This document shows, piece after piece, positions 50,617 to 60,441 of a stretch of DNA of 64,000 nt. How positions within the stretch are numbered: position 1 is the stretch's first letter; every line of letters starts with the position of its first letter. The DNA comes from a cyanobacterium endosymbiont of Rhopalodia gibberula (GTDB lineage: Bacteria; Cyanobacteriota; Cyanobacteriia; Cyanobacteriales; Microcystaceae), in the NCBI RefSeq assembly GCF_003574135.1, contig NZ_AP018341.1:248001-312000 (forward strand). Reading direction: 5' to 3'. Made by a program: the position numbers and the translations under genes. The notes below the pieces were generated by a model. The model did not search any database. It had not been told where the DNA came from and worked only from the letters and a program-made list of their open reading frames with translations.

Positions 50617-51696
50617 TCAATTAACTGTTCCTCGTAGGGCTTCTGCATCGATTGGTTTTAGAAAATAAATTCGTAATAAATCTCCGATAATTCCGACAAT
50701 CAACGGCAATTTACTTAGGTTTTTTATGATTTTAGGGGTGTCACTCTCTCCGATTTCTTTCATCTTTAAATTACGCTTAGAACATCGTTGTAAACGAGAA
50801 TAAAATTCAGGATTATCTACATCAAGAATACTGGGAAATGCTCGTGCCGATGTTTGATTTGTTTTACGGATTACTTCTTGATCAAATTCTGTAGCATTTA
50901 ACCCTAAAGACTCGTAAAAACTAGCTCTTTCATGAACAGTTAAAGTGTGGGTAGCAAAGACAGATAAGAGAAAGAAGCGGCTCCATAATCTAGATTGCCA
51001 AGTGTTCCAGAGTTTAGGCTGAGAACGTAATAAGGCAGTGAAAATATCTCCATGACGATTTTCGTCTTGACACCAGTTTTCAAATTTTTTGAAAATAGGA
51101 TAGAATTGTTTCTCGGGGTGTTTTTCTAAATGATGAAAAATAATGATGTAACGCCAATACCCGATTTTTTCAGAAAGATAGACGGCATAAATTACCCATT
51201 CCAATGGGAAGAATGTATAGGTACGGTTTTTGGTAATTTTTCCCAGATCTAAGGATAAGTTAAAGTCCGCCATTGCCTTATTTAAAAACCCTGCATGACG
51301 AGCTTCATCCCGCGCCATCAAGTAGAACATTTCTGACAGAATCGGGTTGCGGCCTTTTAGTTTTCGGGAAAGTTCTTTGAATAAAAGAAACCCAGAAAAT
51401 TCTGAAATACAAGACCGTTCAAGATATTCAACAAATCCTTCTTTCACAGTTTTATCTAAATTATCCCAAGAGCCTGTATTGAATTCTTCATCACGGATAA
51501 AATGGTGGCGATTGTAGTCTTTTCTCATCTCTGTCAACATCGCGTTTAATTCTATTTCTTGTTCTGTCAGAGACAGCTTAGCGGCAGCTTCAAAATCTGT
51601 CGTGTAAAAACGTGGGGTGAGAAGAGTTTCTCGGATATGGGCTTTAGTTGTTGGTTTGACTTGTGTAGAAGTGACTTCATCTAGTGTGTTGACCAT
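50617..51696 (-). CDS. acsF: Mg-protoporphyrin IX monomethyl ester (oxidative) cyclase
   Basis: The 359-residue di-iron enzyme builds the isocyclic ring of chlorophyll under oxic conditions. It begins MVNTLDEVTSTQVKP followed by LLTPRFYTTDFEA, typical of cyanobacterial AcsF. Iron ligands are visible in ISEFSGFLLFKEL near 108, RDEARHAGF near 143 and CQDENRHGD near 210. The reading frame is complete, so chlorophyll synthesis may be retained or only recently relaxed. The start codon lies inside a 19-bp perfect hairpin (51693-51736) that should hinder translation unless the RNA is opened. No alternative ATG exists within about 50 codons. Confidence 0.93.
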   Translation of the reverse strand: MVNTLDEVTSTQVKPTTKAHIRETLLTPRFYTTDFEAAAKLSLTEQEIELNAMLTEMRKDYNRHHFIRDEEFNTGSWDNLDKTVKEGFVEYLERSCISEFSGFLLFKELSRKLKGRNPILSEMFYLMARDEARHAGFLNKAMADFNLSLDLGKITKNRTYTFFPLEWVIYAVYLSEKIGYWRYIIIFHHLEKHPEKQFYPIFKKFENWCQDENRHGDIFTALLRSQPKLWNTWQSRLWSRFFLLSVFATHTLTVHERASFYESLGLNATEFDQEVIRKTNQTSARAFPSILDVDNPEFYSRLQRCSKRNLKMKEIGESDTPKIIKNLSKLPLIVGIIGDLLRIYFLKPIDAEALRGTVN

Positions 51697-51736
51697 ATAT
51701 TTTTATATAACTATTCGGTTATATAAAAATATATGG
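51693..51736 (-). repeat. Hairpin covering the acsF start codon (19-bp arms, 6-nt spacer)
   Basis: CCATATATTTTTATATAAC (51693-51711) and its exact complement (51718-51736) enclose TATTCG. In the mRNA the AUG at 51696-51694 is the end of the 3' arm, so both the start codon and the region where a ribosome-binding site would lie are paired. It may be a regulatory RNA element or a fold-back mutation. Confidence 0.9.
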
Positions 51737-52115
51737 CTAAAGATACTTCCTTGGCTAGGGGGTATTGTCAAAATGTTACGTAATGCTGATATTTAAATCT
51801 ATCTTCAATCCGGTAGGCAAATAGAATTGATTTATATTGAATTTCAACTAAAAGTCAATGACTAGTTGAATCATAAAATCATTTATATTTTTTATTAAAT
51901 CTGAAAGTATTGATATATCTATGTCGGTAGATCTTAAATAAATTTAAGAATTAGGTGTGATAAAAGTTGCAAAAATCAATTTAACGTATTGGTTGATATC
52001 ATCCGTTTAGGTGAGGTAGACATTCTGTCGTTTATTTTATCATTTTAGGGGTGGAAATGAATTATTTTTAGTGTGAAATGAGGAGAAAATAACCCCATAC
52101 ACCCCTTAAGTCATT
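51737..52115. other. Divergent gap between acsF and a small secreted protein gene
   Basis: About 380 bases. An imperfect 8-bp inverted repeat (TTCAACTA ... TAGTTGAA, near 51841-51877) is the only structure seen. No coding signal. Confidence 0.4.
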
Positions 52116-52421
52116 ATGAAAGTTGTTTTATTGTTCATTGGTCTAAGTTTTTCTCTAACAGTAACCGTAATCGCTTCTGAAACGGAGCCTTCAGCTGAAG
52201 ACCTAGCTGGAGTTGAACCAAAAACTTTTGACGACTGGAATTGGGCAGTCGGGGGTAAATATAAAAACAATATACAACCAGAATCTTACAACTCTAATGG
52301 ACTAGGTTTGGATGCTTATAAAACTAGAGTCGAGAAACTAAACAATACTTTGGAAATTAATGATCGCCAACTAGGAGATGTTCAAAGGCCGACCCGTCGT
52401 CTCCCTTTTACCGAATTTTAA
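52116..52421 (+). CDS. Small secreted protein of unknown function
   Basis: The 101-residue product has a clear signal peptide (MKVVLLFIGLSFSLTVTVIA, cleavage likely near residue 20). The polar mature part contains KTFDDWNWAVGGKYKNNIQ and ends VQRPTRRLPFTEF. Base composition is less AT-rich than the flanks, supporting real coding. The ATG is preceded by a purine-poor region, so no ribosome-binding site is obvious. I do not recognise the family. It lies divergent to acsF. Confidence 0.6.
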   Translation: MKVVLLFIGLSFSLTVTVIASETEPSAEDLAGVEPKTFDDWNWAVGGKYKNNIQPESYNSNGLGLDAYKTRVEKLNNTLEINDRQLGDVQRPTRRLPFTEF

Positions 52422-53404
52422 CCTAAATGAATTCGAACCTAAATAAATAGGATATTGTCTTTTAACTCTTTCTTAAATGGGAATCTGCCGATCCGGTTGA
52501 GTTGCCTTGATCAAGTAAGCCTAAATAATCAAAAGTGGTTTATGAAGTCTTGTTACCTTAAAGTTAACGTACAGTGGTTTGCAGCAATTGGGGGTTGTCA
52601 AGTAACTTCTAGGTTTAATAGCTAAAAAAGAACTAACCGTCATTACTTAGTAGTGAAGAGACCGAAGTGTTGAAAATTTGGGTCAAATAAAGACTGAACT
52701 TTTGTCGGAATTAATGGCTATAATCTCTTGAGGTACAGGCTCGCTGAATCTTGCCCTTTTACAGCTAGGGGTGGTTGTTTGTCCTGAAATGAACTTTTGT
52801 TTTCTAAAGCCTTGCACTGATAACTACCTTGAGTTAGATTCCAATATAAATAAGAAAAAATTTGTGGAGATGAAATGGATTTTATGTTTAAGCTAAATTA
52901 AAGAAGTATTAGTGAGCCATTAGAAGTTCTACAAAACTTTTAGTCACGGACCTCACATCAAGTTGTCTCTTAAGCTTAAGAAGGTTTGTTAATTATATAA
53001 GTTTATTTTTTTTAAAATATTTAGATTAATGTGTGTTGGCTATTTTGATTATATTTTCAAATAATTTATAGTATATTTAATCACTGATCTAATTTGAAGT
53101 AATTATATTTTATATTATTTTTTTATCTTATCATTACAACTGTAATAATTTCTATCTTAATAGTAATTTGATAAGTTGATGAGCATTATATGATCTATCA
53201 AAGTTACTAAAAACCAAAGATAATCAAACTTCTTACAATTATGCTAAATAATAAATACTCCTAATAAGGACTCGGTTAGTTTTTAATCTTTAATCTTACT
53301 TAGTTTGCAGATTTACTTTAACCAAAATTGATCAGCTGCTTAGATAAACTATAATAATATCAGGAGAAAAGACAAACAAAACTCAAAGTTATTTTTAAAA
53401 AACT
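52422..53404. other. 980-base gap with coding-like remnant
   Basis: On the plus strand at about 52690-52800 the frame reads TELLSELMAIIS, stop, GTGSLNLALLQLGVVVCPEM, which looks like a real protein fragment. Other frames show similar short pieces nearby, as in a decayed gene. Not identified. The last 350 bases before ribE are featureless. Confidence 0.4.
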
Positions 53405-54094
53405 GTGTTCACTGGATTAATTCAAGGCCTTGGCACAATACGTCCACAGGGATCTGACCGCTTTATTATTTCCTTAAAAGATGGCAAGACAACCGATATT
53501 TGGACAGATCTTGCTCTGGGAGATAGTGTAGCCATTAATGGGATTTGTTTAACTGTTGAGGAAATAACCTCTGATGGGTTTATAGCTACTGCTTCCCCAG
53601 AAACCTTACAAAGAACAACTCTAGGTCAACAAGTCCAAACCACTGGTTATGCCAACGTGGAACTTTCTTTACGGGTTGGTGGCAAACTAGGCGGACATTT
53701 TGTTACTGGGCATGTTGATGGAGTAGGTTATTTTGTGGAGGCGATTTCTACTGAGAAAGCTTGGGATATGTTCTTTTCGGCACCGCCTTCTCTTCTAGAA
53801 CAGTGGCAGGAGAACATTGAACGGTATCTTTTTCCTAAAGGCAGTGTAGCGGTTAATGGCATTAGTTTGACCATCGCTGAATATGATCCTAGGGAGCATT
53901 GGTTTAAAGTAGCAGTCATTCCCCATACTTATCATCAAACCAATCTCTCTTATCTCACAATCGGGGACTGGGTAAATATTGAAGGGGATATACTAGGCAA
54001 ACACGTTGCTAAGTTGTTAGGACAATCTTCAAATTTATATCAAGCTTCTCAAGACGTTAGTTTAGGTTTCCTTTCGGAACATGGATATATCTAG
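53405..54094 (+). CDS. ribE: Riboflavin synthase alpha chain
   Basis: The 229-residue enzyme dismutates two 6,7-dimethyl-8-ribityllumazines to riboflavin. It has two lumazine-binding repeats. The first begins MFTGLIQGLG (GTG start at 53405), with GDSVAINGICLTVEEI near 39 and GKLGGHFVTGHVDGVG near 92. The second has KGSVAVNGISLTIAEYDP near 142 and GDWVNIEGDILGKHVAKLL near 186. The N-terminal MFTG is invariant in the family, which fixes the GTG start. It stands alone. The C-terminal extension after residue 200 is usual in cyanobacteria. Confidence 0.95.
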   Translation: MFTGLIQGLGTIRPQGSDRFIISLKDGKTTDIWTDLALGDSVAINGICLTVEEITSDGFIATASPETLQRTTLGQQVQTTGYANVELSLRVGGKLGGHFVTGHVDGVGYFVEAISTEKAWDMFFSAPPSLLEQWQENIERYLFPKGSVAVNGISLTIAEYDPREHWFKVAVIPHTYHQTNLSYLTIGDWVNIEGDILGKHVAKLLGQSSNLYQASQDVSLGFLSEHGYI

Positions 54095-55330
54095 TTATCT
54101 GAACAATATTTTAAGTGTGGAGATAAAGATAGTGAGATTATAGTTAAGATTTGATAATCAGTGTGTTAGTTATGAGGCATTTATTTAATTTAAAAATATG
54201 ACAATATAGGGCTTTTGCTGTAAAAAATCGGAGCAAATCTTTCAGTTTTTATGTTGACGAACAAATAATTTACTCTAAAAAGAGAATATTTGGAAAAACA
54301 ATAACCTTGAGCTATTGTTGACTGGTAATAACCATCGCTTCACAAACTTAGTTAAAGCTTATCAGTAGTGGACTAAAAACTACAAAAAAATGTTATTATA
54401 CAGACAATAATTTACTGTAAAATAAAATTCTTAGAAAACAAAAAATTGATAACTATCCAGTACCTAATATTTTAACACTGATACCAGTCGTCAGTAAAAA
54501 CTGTATAACTAGATACTCAATTTCATAAGCCTTTAAAAATCTATACTTACATCTTCTCAAAATTAATTCACAAAAAGTCCACACAAGACAACCATTTGAG
54601 CAGCCTACTGTAAACAAAAATTCATCAGAGAATCTAGACTTTTGACAAAAGCTAGACTAAAGTTGTCTTATAAATCGGATTTAAAACAATAGTTTAAAAA
54701 TTTTCGTTAAGTTCCAGTATAAAAAGATTCAGTGACAGTTGGATTATCAGTAATAGCTTCGCCTATACAAAACTTCTCTATCCTATCAGCTGTTCAGCAG
54801 CATTTCTTCGATATATCCACCTTTGTATTCAAAATTTAAGCTACACTTTCTTTTTTTAGTTTTCTATTAATAAAGTATGATTAAAACTTTTATTCAGCTT
54901 ATATTTAGTTATCTTCTCTTTTCTTGACTCTTTAGAATTACTCTTCTCATTTTTCTATTGCTTAAGAACCACCACAATACTCCTTTATTCCTAGAAATTA
55001 TTTTCTTATAAAGTTCTCTAATAATTCTACCCAATTTATAATTTCTTTAAGTTTTAATACTCTTATATTTAAACATAATATTTTCATTACCTTAATTCTT
55101 TATATTGGCTTGATTTTTAGAAAATTCATAATTTGAAATATCACTCTCTATCTAAACTATATTTCTACTTGAGTTTTTTATACTTATTTAAAGTTTATTT
55201 ACTTAGCAAAAAATAGATTCTAATGGTGTGTCCTTAAAAAAATCCGCTTTCAGCCTAGCTCTTTTGATTATTTTTCTCAATAAAAATTTTACTAAACTGC
55301 GAAAAAAAAATAACAAATTTTAACTGAGAG
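54095..55330. other. 1.2-kb AT-rich gap
   Basis: No coding sequence or notable hairpin recognised. The composition shifts to less AT-rich only near 55360, where the leader of the next small gene begins. Confidence 0.45.
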
Positions 55331-55498
55331 TTGACATTTATGTTAAAAGTTATGTAGCTTAATAAGGGGTGAGATTCGGCACAATATCGTTCATCTCGAC
55401 ATAGCTAACAGAAAGGGTTGTGAAGGGACGGAAGTAAGTAAGGATAACTGAAGGAACGCAAGACAACCATAGACTATTAATGAGGTAGAAACACGTAG
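55331..55498 (+). promoter_or_regulatory. Candidate promoter and GC-richer leader of the small membrane protein
   Basis: TTGACA at 55331-55336 is followed 18 bases later by a poor -10 (TAGCTT, 55355-55360). The next 130 bases are markedly richer in G than the surroundings and contain GGTTGT ... ACAACC (near 55424 and 55465) and several short GGA/GAA purine blocks. This resembles a structured mRNA leader. No known riboswitch motif was recognised. Confidence 0.35.
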
Positions 55499-55729
55499 AT
55501 GCTTATGTTTTCTTTAATTACTTTAACAATTGCTTCAGTGTCTGTTTTTCTCAGCTTTAATGCTAAAGAGGATGTGTTTAAGGCAGCTATGGGATGTACC
55601 GCTACTTTGTCTACTTTCTTAACTTTAATTGTTGCACCTTGGATTCTTAAGCTCGCTATTTTAGCAATTCCTATTTTGATTATCGACAGACTCAACAACA
55701 AAACTACCGAAGAATCAACTCACGGCTAA
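55499..55729 (+). CDS. Small membrane protein
   Basis: The 76-residue product has two strongly hydrophobic segments, about 3-20 (FSLITLTIASVSVFLSF) and 36-62 (TLSTFLTLIVAPWILKLAIL). A short loop with KEDVFKAAMGC joins them, and the tail is polar (RLNNKTTEESTHG). The tight hairpin topology and less AT-rich upstream leader suggest a genuine expressed gene. I do not recognise it. The minus-strand frame over the same bases lacks any protein-like feature and is taken as its shadow. Confidence 0.6.
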   Translation: MLMFSLITLTIASVSVFLSFNAKEDVFKAAMGCTATLSTFLTLIVAPWILKLAILAIPILIIDRLNNKTTEESTHG

Positions 55730-56145
55730 AAGTATTAGCTGCAATGTTGTCTTAATTCAAGTAGGGACTAGGAATGAAATATCTGAAGGTTTATATCTCT
55801 TCTAGACTGAGTATAGTAAGTTAGTAGTTAATAACTCCCGATAGTTTCGCTCTGTCTACGTTTTATGACTCTGAAAGAATAATTTTTATGACAATTAAGC
55901 TTTCAGATTGCAAAGGGTTAGCAAGATAGAACTATCGGCTTTTGTTTATTATGATTCCGTTATATCTAGTATAAAAAAACTGAATTTATTTAACTAGATT
56001 ACTGTTTCTTTATTAGAGATCTATTACTTAAATCTAAGTTATTTTTATTACCTAGCTTTTTTCTCAAAAATTACCTAAATATCACTCAAATATCGATATA
56101 CAGCTGTATTTTAGAGATTTTCTAATAACTAAAATAACCTAATTT

Positions 56146-57250
56146 ATGAAAAACTATGATTGGATTGTTGTTGGTTGTGGAATTGCCTGGTCAGCATTAA
56201 GTTATGAATCAGTCAAAAAAGACTTAGAAGTTTGACTTATAGACAAGGAAATTAGTCAACTAAGTACTATCCACTATAGTTATAAGAGCTTAGTTTATTG
56301 ATCGGTTCCCGATCAATAAACACGTTAACTTTGTTATGAAGAAATTGAAACCAGTCGTAATTTATCAGAATAATTAGGTACAAATATACGTTTTAAAAAC
56401 TTGATTGATTGTTAGCAATTCGGGCAGAAGATAATTTCAAAGCGGTGACTCAAAATCATAATGAATTTGCGATTTGTCCTCAACGTTTAAATTTTCAAAA
56501 AGTGTGCGAATTGAAACTCCTTTTAAATTCAAGTTCTATTTCTGGGGAACTGAATCTACCTCATAGATATATTCATCTTCAGAAAACCAATCAAGTATAT
56601 TTCCAAGCTTTTGTTCAACTCGAAGAAGGGAGCCAACTTGAGTTGGTTGAACAACTATCAACACCAAAAAATTATACCGTAGGAGTGATCACAGCTACTA
56701 GAACATATCGTAGTCAACACACTATCGTTTGTGCAAATGGACTGAGCCGTTATTTACTCAATAAAACTGGTGTAAAAGTTGATGTCTATTGCACTCATAT
56801 ACAGTTAATTATGACTCTTTGTGTATATATTAAATTGCGAACCTTCGTAATGCCAGCTATCTTAAAAAGACTAACAGCAAATTCGGAAATTAATAATTAT
56901 CAGTGGTATCGTTTCAGGTCAGATATTATTACTGAGGAATACAATTTCTTAAAATTAATTTTTATTTAGGATAAATTAGCTAGATTTGCATCAACCCGAC
57001 GGTTAAAATTGATCAGATTTTAAGTTAAAAAACCTTTAAAAAAATTGGTCAAATTTTATCTGCTTTAGAGAATCTGCCAGAAATTTTATAAAATTGCTTA
57101 GTTACATTTATGCCTTATTCTAGTGCTAGAGCAGGGAAATTTGAAGTGTTTACCGAACTTTATTTATTTTCTTGATTTAGATACTTTAGTCTTTACTCTT
57201 CCTTGAGCTAGATAGTTTGCGAACTAAATAACAGAAGACAGTGAACAAAT
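56146..57250 (+). pseudogene. FAD-dependent oxidoreductase pseudogene (DadA-like)
   Basis: The plus strand starts MKNYDWIVVGCGIAWSALSY, a degraded GxGxxG FAD-binding fold, then meets in-frame stops near 56235 and 56300. The open 186-codon frame 56409-56969 is its middle part (HTIVCANGLSRYLLNKTGVK, then LRTFVMPAILKRLT). A third segment near 57060-57250 (ILSALENLPEIL, ARAGKFEVFTELYLF) matches the C-terminal part of glycine/D-amino-acid-oxidase-like enzymes. Stops and frame shifts make it non-functional. A 13-bp palindrome overlaps the second stop. The substrate of the ancestral enzyme is unknown. Confidence 0.85.
56293..56321 (+). repeat. Inverted repeat with 13-bp arms inside the FAD-oxidoreductase pseudogene
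   Basis: GTTTATTGATCGG (56293-56305) and CCGATCAATAAAC (56309-56321) surround TTC. The protein frame runs through it without length change. The left arm contains the in-frame TGA where a Trp (TGG) would be expected, and the right arm contains a TAA. Confidence 0.85.
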
Positions 57251-58998
57251 ACCAATTATTAATTAATTAGCTTTTATCTATTGAAAGTTAGTATCATTAA
57301 TATTATCTATTAGCTAACCTTTTCCCTCCTCATTAATTATCTTGGGTTTACTGTTCAACGTGCTCAAAGCTCAATTGTATCTAGAGTCAAGACAGATCAG
57401 AAAAGAATTAAATAACTTAGAATATTAATTAGCTGGCTTATATTAATAAATAAAGCAATTTATGAAGAAAAAACAGATAACGTTAAATCAATATTAATTG
57501 TATCTAATTGGTATTCTAATCTATGAGTTGAAAAGGAATAGTTCTTATTAGATCACAGAAGTTTTTAAAGGCATTGAAGAAAAGTTATACAATCAATCAA
57601 AATAAATATAATAATCAAAATAGAGGTAAAACTAGCTTAATTAAAGTGAATAAATAAACAGCTTGATTTTCAATATTTTATTAACTGTTCTTTAGCTATT
57701 GGAGCAATAGTAGCCATAATTAGTAGCGTAGCTAATTTATTTTTTCCTAAATTTAGATACATTATATAGTGATAATTCATACTAAGGTTATCAATACCTC
57801 ATAGTATCTATGGTTAAGATATAGCGACGGATAAAAAGCTAAATCTGCATATTCCCTCAGCTAATTTTATGAGCACCTCTAGCTAAATAACTAGGACTTC
57901 AATAAGTTTTTAAAAAATTGTTTTTTATATTATCTAAAAGCTAAAGTTAATACTTCATTTTTTTAAACTCTAGATATTTAGAATAATAAGTATATTTTTT
58001 GATCTCGTTTAAATTACCTTAAATTAAGGTTAAAATTTTATTTAGCTCAACTCTTAAAGGTTTTCTTTTTGAGAAGAAAAACCTTTAGCAACTATTATCT
58101 AGTGTCTAGTTTTTATATAAAAAGATTATAGTGCAAGACCTAAATTTTTGTCTAATTAATTATTTTTTGAGATTTTCTTTAATTATGAGTGTTTATCTAA
58201 TTTGAGAAACAAGTAGCATGCTCAATAACAACAATAATAAAAAAAGGAATAAATAAGGAATTAGTCGAGAATATTCCTTAAAATTAAGTACGTATATTAA
58301 CAAAACAAAATAAAGATAATCCGATAAGACTAGACAATACTTTACTCGTTAAATAGTCTGTATTTCTTGGCAATTACAGTTATAGTGTTAACTTTACGTA
58401 TAACAAATTTAAGGTAATTTAGCTAAAGCAGCACCCGCTCTTCTTCTTAGTAAAGAAGTTTCCCTATTAGAATTCTATTTTAGAAAAAATAACTTGTCTT
58501 TTCCTAATAACAATATAGACTTATCTTTATTTTGTTGTACAGTAAAGTCACTCATTAGTTTAATTCCTATATTCCTTAGCAAAAATAGAATTAACATTAT
58601 TGTTTCTAAATTTGATTACTATATTTGCTGTAAAACAGTTAATAGCAGTTATTTATATACTACAAAAAATACTTAAAATAGTTACTTTTTTATACTTATT
58701 ACGGTTAGTTGTTATAAAATAACATAACATTAATTTTCTTTTTATAAACTTAAATATTTCTTATACTACCACCAATAACACTATTATTTTCTCTTATTTT
58801 AATAACTTGTACTGTAACATAATACATTTATGTTTATTTTTTCTAAATTTACTGTAACACTTTTGTTTTTTTCTCTCAAAGTCCATAATGCCAATATGAA
58901 TTTCAAGTTTTTTTATTATAATTACTTATCTTTTTAAGATAAAATTATATTTTTTATTATTAATGATTTATCTTTCATTTTTTAGCAATATCTTGAGT
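57251..58998. other. 1.75-kb gap, probably decayed genes
   Basis: Fragments such as LLFNVLKAQLYLESRQIRKE near 57370, YFINCSLAIGAIVAIISSVA near 57685 and LAKAAPALLLSKEVSLLEFY near 58420 look coding-like but are separated by stops. None could be named. A bulged inverted repeat (AAAGGTTTT ... AAAACCTTT) is at about 58057-58087. The final 400 bases before cysS are plain AT-rich DNA. Confidence 0.45.
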
Positions 58999-60441
58999 CT
59001 AACTACGATACCAATTTGTTACACCTCCAGGTTGATCAACTAAAATAATACCTTGATCTTTTAACTGATCTCGAATACGGTCACCTTCAACATAATTTTG
59101 ACTTTTACGGGCCCTTTTTCGTTGTTCTATCAAATCTTCAATTTCTCCATCACCTAACTTATTACTTAATTTTTTTTCGCTCCCATGTTTATCAACTTCT
59201 AGTCCTAAAACTTGTGCTAATTCCAATAAAGTTTTCCATTGTTTTTCTAAGACTTTAGGTGAAGTGTCTGTATTTCCTTGGTGTACTAAAATATTGCCTG
59301 CCCTACGTAATTCTTTAGCAATTTGAAATAATATCGCTAAACCACCTGCGAAGTTAAAGTCATCATCAACTACTTCTTGAAATCTTTTTTTTAAAGTAGA
59401 GGAAGACTTAGAAACAGAAAAACCTAATTGAGATCCGTATTGATACCCAAAAAGTAACCCTTCTTGAAGAGTGTGCCAACTATTGGTTGCTGCTTTCAAT
59501 GCATCATCAGTGAAGTCTACCGGCTTACGATAATGTGTCTGAAGAATAAACAGTCGCATTGCCATTGGATGAATTTTATTTAATAAATCCCGAATAGTGA
59601 TAAAATTTCCTAAGGATTTAGACATTTTTTCGCCTTCTACTTTTACCATACCATTGTGCATCCAATAACGAGCTAAAGGTTTTCCTGTCGCTGCTTCTGA
59701 CTGGGCAATTTCATTTTCATGATGAGGAAAAATTAAGTCACTTCCCCCGACATGAAGATCGATAGTTTCCCCTAGGTGTTCTAAAACCATCGCAGAGCAT
59801 TCAATGTGCCACCCTGGGCGACCTTTTCCCCACGGAGATTCCCAAGACGGTTCTTCTGGTTTTGCACTTTTCCAAACGGCAAAATCACAGGGATCTTTTT
59901 TTTTGGCTGTTTCAAGTTCTTCTAAATCTATTCTTCCACTAGCTCCTACCTGTAAATCCTCTAATTTTCGACCTGAGAGTTTCCCATAGTCTTGAAAGTG
60001 CCGTACTGAATAATAAACATCTCCACCAGATTCATAAACATAACCTTTTCGTTCGAGTTGAGATACTAAGTTTTGAATACCATTGAGAGTATGAGTCGCA
60101 CGAGGGTAAACATCTGCCTGTTTAATATGAAGACGTTCCATGTCCTCAAAATAAGCTTCAATAAACTGTTTAGAAATTAATTCCATTGATAACCCCTCTT
60201 TACGTGCCCGACTAATAATTTTATCGTCAATATCTGTAAAATTTTGAATGTAAGTTACGTCATAACCACACCATTGTAAGTAATGCCGCACTACATCCCA
60301 CACCATACAGGTTCTAGCATGACCCAAATGGCAATAGTCATAAACAGTAATACCACAACAATACATACGGACTTTATTATCCTCAATGGTTTCAAAAGGT
60401 TCTTTTTTACGGGTTAGAGTGTTATAAATGGTTAGTGTCAT
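58999..60441 (-). CDS. cysS: Cysteinyl-tRNA synthetase
   Basis: This class I synthetase charges tRNA-Cys. It begins MTLTIYNTLTRKKEPFETIE, with YDYCHLGHARTCMVWD near residue 34 (HIGH motif and a zinc-ligand Cys earlier at 28). Further motifs are WHIECSAM near 210, LDLHVGGSDLIFPHHENEIAQ-like sequence near 230 and GEKMSKSLGNF near 273 (KMSKS). The C-terminal anticodon-binding part follows to residue 480. All catalytic and zinc motifs are present. The gene is isolated between long gaps. Confidence 0.96.
   Translation of the reverse strand: MTLTIYNTLTRKKEPFETIEDNKVRMYCCGITVYDYCHLGHARTCMVWDVVRHYLQWCGYDVTYIQNFTDIDDKIISRARKEGLSMELISKQFIEAYFEDMERLHIKQADVYPRATHTLNGIQNLVSQLERKGYVYESGGDVYYSVRHFQDYGKLSGRKLEDLQVGASGRIDLEELETAKKKDPCDFAVWKSAKPEEPSWESPWGKGRPGWHIECSAMVLEHLGETIDLHVGGSDLIFPHHENEIAQSEAATGKPLARYWMHNGMVKVEGEKMSKSLGNFITIRDLLNKIHPMAMRLFILQTHYRKPVDFTDDALKAATNSWHTLQEGLLFGYQYGSQLGFSVSKSSSTLKKRFQEVVDDDFNFAGGLAILFQIAKELRRAGNILVHQGNTDTSPKVLEKQWKTLLELAQVLGLEVDKHGSEKKLSNKLGDGEIEDLIEQRKRARKSQNYVEGDRIRDQLKDQGIILVDQPGGVTNWYRS

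Noticed and set aside
56409-56969. 186-codon open frame taken alone as a gene
   Set aside because: It is the middle of a broken FAD-dependent oxidoreductase; the FAD-binding N-terminus lies upstream behind stop codons.
58494-58676. 60-codon frame before cysS
   Set aside because: Low-complexity Ile/Asn/Ser translation without start signal; at most part of a decayed gene.
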